From: Poteriospumella lacustris
Taxonomy: Eukaryota; Sar; Chrysophyceae; Chromulinales; Dinobryaceae
Direction: 5' to 3'
Length of the DNA stretch: 29,608 nucleotides
Assembly (NCBI GenBank): GCA_008000375.1
Contig: SMOI01000069.1
Span: 25,663-55,270, forward strand
Below the pieces are notes generated by a model, which searched no databases, was not told where the DNA came from, and saw only the letters and a program-made list of their open reading frames with translations. A program made the position numbers and the translations under genes. Numbering within the stretch: position 1 is the stretch's first letter; every line of letters begins with the position of its first letter. Positions 26,200 through 29,608 of the stretch are shown piece after piece.

Positions 26200-29100
26200 C
26201 TATATACGAACAGCCGCAAAGCGCTGGTCGACAGATGGCTTACCTGGTTCACCCGTCCAACGCCGCTCTTTCGACGCCAACGCACTGTCCGTGTCACTGT
26301 CGTCGTCTACATTGCGGAACGAGCGATTGCTGTTCACTGGAGGCAAGAAGTTGTACCCGTCGTCGTCGGCGGCGGCGTCGGTGTCGTGGTGGCTGTTTCG
26401 TTCGCCGCGACGTTGGCTGTTGTTGGACGATGTCGATGGTCGAAAGGTAAAGCGACTCGTCAAGTTATTGAATTGACGTTTGAGGGCCGAGAGAGGCCCC
26501 TGCGACTGCTGCAACGATGACTTCTGTACCATGAGAATGTACTCCGATTGCAACTGGCTGTGCAAGCGCCACACCACCAACAGAGCAACCATCGTCACGA
26601 TCAGCAACACAATCAAGGCGATGTCCAACCCAGACAGCCCCAAGAATGTCGACGACGATGGAGGATGCGCCTTGTATTCTTGAATATCCAACGACTGCAG
26701 GGCAAAGCTTGCCGCAGGATACGCCGCAAAGCGACGTAACTCGCCATTGTCCATCGAATACGCAGCTTCATCGAGCGCTTTGGCGATGGCGGTGAAGAAA
26801 TGGCGGTCGTGAACCGCGTTTCGCACCTGCGATAGAATCGTGGACAAATGCACCGTCGTGGATGGGGGTGACGATGACGCTGCCGCCGATGCTGCTACGG
26901 CGGATGTCAATCGCCGCCCACGCCGCCGTTGTCGTCGATCCCGTTGATGTGGCTCTCCACCACCGCTGGGAGTGAGATAATCGGAAAGACGCAATCGGAT
27001 GCCAAAGGTCACGATCTTTCGTCGCTTGCCGACGTCGTTATTGTCGTTGGTGACGCTGATTTCGATGTTGTGCAACTTCACCGGCAATACCTTCGTCAAG
27101 GCCACGGCGATGCTTTCTTCATGAGCATAGGTCCAATTGGCCATCGCCGACGGCAGATCCACCGGTACCACGACCGTCCACACCATGGAAACGACCGCGA
27201 TATGTTCTCGTACCGGTCGTGGGCCATTGCTGGTGCCAGAGGAGCTGATCTTGTTGCTGACGAGTGGGCATTCGTGCATGAAGCAGGGGACGTTCTGTTC
27301 GACGTAGTTGCACAGTCCCGATCGCGAGTACAACGGCGTGTTGCTCAAGACCAACTGACGGGACCGAGTACATTGCGCTGAACACGTCGACCAGGGCGAA
27401 TCGGGGCAATTGGGATCCCCTCGGACACTGCGCCCGTCCGTACAGTTCTCATGACAGGGGCGCTGCACACGATCCAGAACCGCATACGACTTGGACGTCT
27501 CCTTGCGACACGACAATTGAAACGATTGTCGCCCCGTGGCGATGAACGCGTGCTCGTCTCCTCGTCGCACGGCTACTCCTGCCGTGTCATTGTCTGCACA
27601 CGAGGCGGAACAAAACGAATCGGCACGATAGTACTTCAACAAATCCGCCGGCGCCACCGTCGACTGTTCAACACCCGGCAACGTCGCCGGGCAGGCAACG
27701 TCCTCCGGATCATAGTCCGCGATGGGATCAATGGAGGGGCGCTGCGTGGGAGCAGTGGTTGGAGACATTGCGTACGTGGGATAGGAACAATTGGCGGGGA
27801 CAAAGCCCACACGGTGGTTCTCTAGATCGAAGATGACGTTGTGATCTAAGAAGAAGTTGCTCCCGAAGAGGATACCCGACGTAGTCCGGAAGAAGAGACG
27901 AAAGACATAGCGATTCGGATGGTTCCTATCTGGTGCTTCGGCTAAATACTGCGACGGTTTCATTCGCACAGAAACAAATTTCGGGTCTTTCTCCTTGGCC
28001 AAGACACTGTAGAGATCAAAGACCACATCAGGTAACGACGCATACGTCTCTGGATCGATGTCCAAGAGTGGCACCGACGCTGGGTCGGTAGGAAGGTCGA
28101 CTTTGCCATTCGTCATCTTTTTCATCGTCGTGGAGAACGAATCGAACAGTGTCTTTGGCAAGAACGTGTCTGAGGTGGCCGAATCCAAATAGGAACCTTT
28201 CGGGGCCGTAATGCCTGGTTTATACCAGTTCTCGTTGTCATTGAGATCAGATGACTTCGACGTGCTTCCTCCGCCACCACCCACCGGGGGCGCTTCCAAT
28301 CGCACTTTGTGTACGCGTAGCCCATACAAACCACCCAGTCGTTCCTCCAACGCAGCATACAAAATATTCCGCTGTGTATGAAAGCTAGGGTTGATACCGC
28401 CTACAAAGACACGAGGCAATGCAATGTCATTATCATTATCATTCGGTGCACGAGACAATCAACGCAGCAGTAATAAGCAGTAGCCGTGTGCACCTACCCA
28501 GCGTCATGATGCCCCCTTCGATATCGAAGCACAGAGCGAATATCTTGTGATCAATGGCCCTTTGGCTCAGCAACTGCCAGGGCATGGCTTCCTGATCGCC
28601 ACTCATTCCCAATAGTCCGTTTTCGACTTGTTTACGGAACATGCCACCTACCGACGATTGACAGGCGAAGCTGAGATTCAGCGCAAACATGGACGCGGGA
28701 CTGTCTTCAACAGCCACATCGTTGCCCACATACACTACATCTCTCACACGGACACCTTCCCACAACGATCCTTCAGCATAGGATTGATTCACGTAGCAGA
28801 AGTCATCGCCATTGCACGTCGGCACTTTCGACGTACTGGACCGCTGCGGATCATAATACCGATCCGTGTGGACTCCGCAATCAGAACAATTCGTACACGT
28901 AAAGGTAGTGTATTTGGATGCGGTGTGAATGATGAGAGATTGACGTTGAGGAGGAGTACCCACATACACGTAAGTATAATGTGTCCCATAACCGGTGAAA
29001 ACGGCCGTCGATTCCTGAGAGGGTCGTTCGCGAAGCCGCCGCGAACCTGATTTCAAATCATCTGCTCGTTGCCCCAACAGATGCCGGTGTCTGGGCTTTC

Positions 29101-29287
29101 CCGAGGCATCTAAATGAATATTTTCTGATAGATATCGCTGTTGGCGCCGATGCTGAGAAGGCACTCGGTGCAAAGCGTGATAGGACAACGTGGCTTCCTC
29201 AACCTGACGCTGAATCGCGATAACACATGATGAAAGGATGAGAAGAAAGAGGATGCCGAGCTGCACGTTTTGTCTCATCACGATCAT
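26200..29287 (-). CDS. Plasmepsin-V-like aspartic-protease fold, type I membrane protein, likely pseudoprotease (2 exons, 996 aa)
   Basis: Exons 28498-29287 and 26200-28400 join in frame. The start ATG at 29287 gives a signal peptide (about residues 1-25). The pepsin-like domain spans about 95-467: VGTPPQRQSLII, then the Cys cluster CTNCSDCG typical of plasmepsin V and nepenthesin-type enzymes, then the flap motif QSYAEGS (Tyr 170). The domain ends with HNVIFDLENHRVGFVPANC. The first catalytic motif, normally DTG, is HTA (H121), and the second is DSA (D335), so peptide cleavage is unlikely. A Pro/Thr linker, a Cys-rich thrombospondin-1-like segment (about 594-640, PWSTCSAQC), a long extracellular region, one membrane span (about 852-873) and a polar tail follow. 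Relatives sit in the secretory pathway or at the cell surface. The fold is firm; inactivity is inferred from the motifs. It might be a binding or scavenging receptor. Confidence 0.87.
28401..28497 (-). other. Intron of the protease-like gene (97 nt, phase 1)
   Basis: The donor is CTGG|GTAGGT and the acceptor TTTGTAG|GCGGTATC. Splicing creates GGIMTLGGINPSFHT, a strongly conserved junction in pepsin-like proteins, whereas unspliced reading hits a stop soon after CTRLLLITA. Confidence 0.93.
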
Positions 29288-29309
29288 AAAGCGAGATGAA
29301 CGCGAGAAA

Positions 29310-29527
29310 ATGACAACAACGTAAGTATTTCAAACACAGGTTTCACAGTCTCGCTGAACAATGTTTTCAAGAGCCACGAACAACGACTCAACAATCTTTT
29401 TGCCAACGTTATATTGGAGAATTATTCACTGCCTGGTCGCATCGTTGCTCGTTATCTTACGTTATCTCAGGGCTCATTCATCATCATCTGGCATCGGTCG
29501 CATTTCTTCTTCGACTTCGGAGGAGGA

Positions 29528-29608
<81 letters not shown>
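29310..29608 (+). CDS. Probable 5' end of a plus-strand gene entering an acidic repeat (partial)
   Basis: Two starts lead to the same frame. Unspliced: ATG at 29361 gives a short N-terminus, a hydrophobic stretch (IIHCLVASLLVIL), then SSSSGIGRISSSTSEE and a poly-Asp run that leaves the window. Spliced: ATG at 29310, donor GTAAGTAT at 29321, acceptor TTACGTTATCTCAG ending at 29470, giving MTTTAHSSSS and the same acidic run. The donor is ideal and the AT-rich stretch between looks intron-like. The gene would be divergent from the protease-like gene, with only 22-73 bp between start codons. An alternative on the minus strand also exists: poly-Ser followed by EVEEEMRPMPDDDE and a stop at 29474-29476. 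I favour the plus strand but cannot settle it from this window. No function can be assigned. Confidence 0.4.
29528..29608. repeat. GAC/GTC trinucleotide microsatellite at the window edge
   Basis: About 26 uninterrupted copies of the ACG/GAC triplet run to the last base and presumably beyond. The lack of interruptions points to recent expansion. In the plus frame considered above it codes Asp; on the minus strand in the alternative frame it codes Ser. Confidence 0.95.

Noticed and set aside
28439-28500. Two separate genes, one ending at 28439 and one starting at 28458
   Set aside because: The protease fold is split across them, and a perfect GT-AG intron at 28401-28497 restores the conserved junction.
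1-29608. tRNA, rRNA, CRISPR array, transposase or viral genes
   Set aside because: I looked on both strands and saw no cloverleaf-like set, no spaced repeat array and no recognisable transposase, integrase or viral protein.

Overview
The window is nuclear DNA from a microbial eukaryote. Three short GT-AG introns can be placed exactly (75, 86 and 97 nt; one has a CTACTAAC branch-point-like sequence just before its AG). The genes are large, GC-rich and intron-poor, and are separated by visibly AT-richer spacers. A plasmepsin-V-like aspartic-protease fold with a Pro-Thr linker, an AzgA-like purine permease, a giant calpain, and LRR proteins with plant-type repeats suggest a heterokont (oomycete or relative). 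This is inference from gene content, not proof. I see no bacterial, organellar or viral signal, and no tRNA, rRNA or CRISPR.

Layout: (1) 142-10100, minus: a three-exon calpain of about 3265 aa with intact Cys-His-Asn triad, EF-hand, C2-like region, coiled coil and C-terminal WW domain. (2) 10848-15710 minus and 16335-21203 plus: two head-to-head genes, each coding a large extracellular LRR domain plus a polytopic membrane domain. They form a roughly 10.6 kb inverted duplication around a 624-bp spacer. (3) 21204-23281: no convincing gene, but diverged direct repeats, a 206-bp foldback and coding-like fragments. (4) 23282-25321, minus: the AzgA-like permease. (5) 25322-26199: spacer with a perfect dyad. 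(6) 26200-29287, minus: a two-exon type I membrane protein with an aspartic-protease fold whose two catalytic motifs are both altered (HTA and DSA), so it is probably a pseudoprotease. (7) 29310 to the end: probable start of a plus-strand gene running into an uninterrupted GAC repeat.

The genes do not form one pathway. The most unusual object is the LRR palindrome. Its membrane domains and the C-terminal third of its LRR regions are almost identical between copies, its N-terminal caps are close, and a central LRR block of about 0.95 kb has diverged strongly. The plus-strand copy also seems to have lost its signal peptide through a small deletion. This resembles an arm-to-arm gene-conversion system that keeps a membrane module constant while the LRR surface varies. 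That interpretation is inference.
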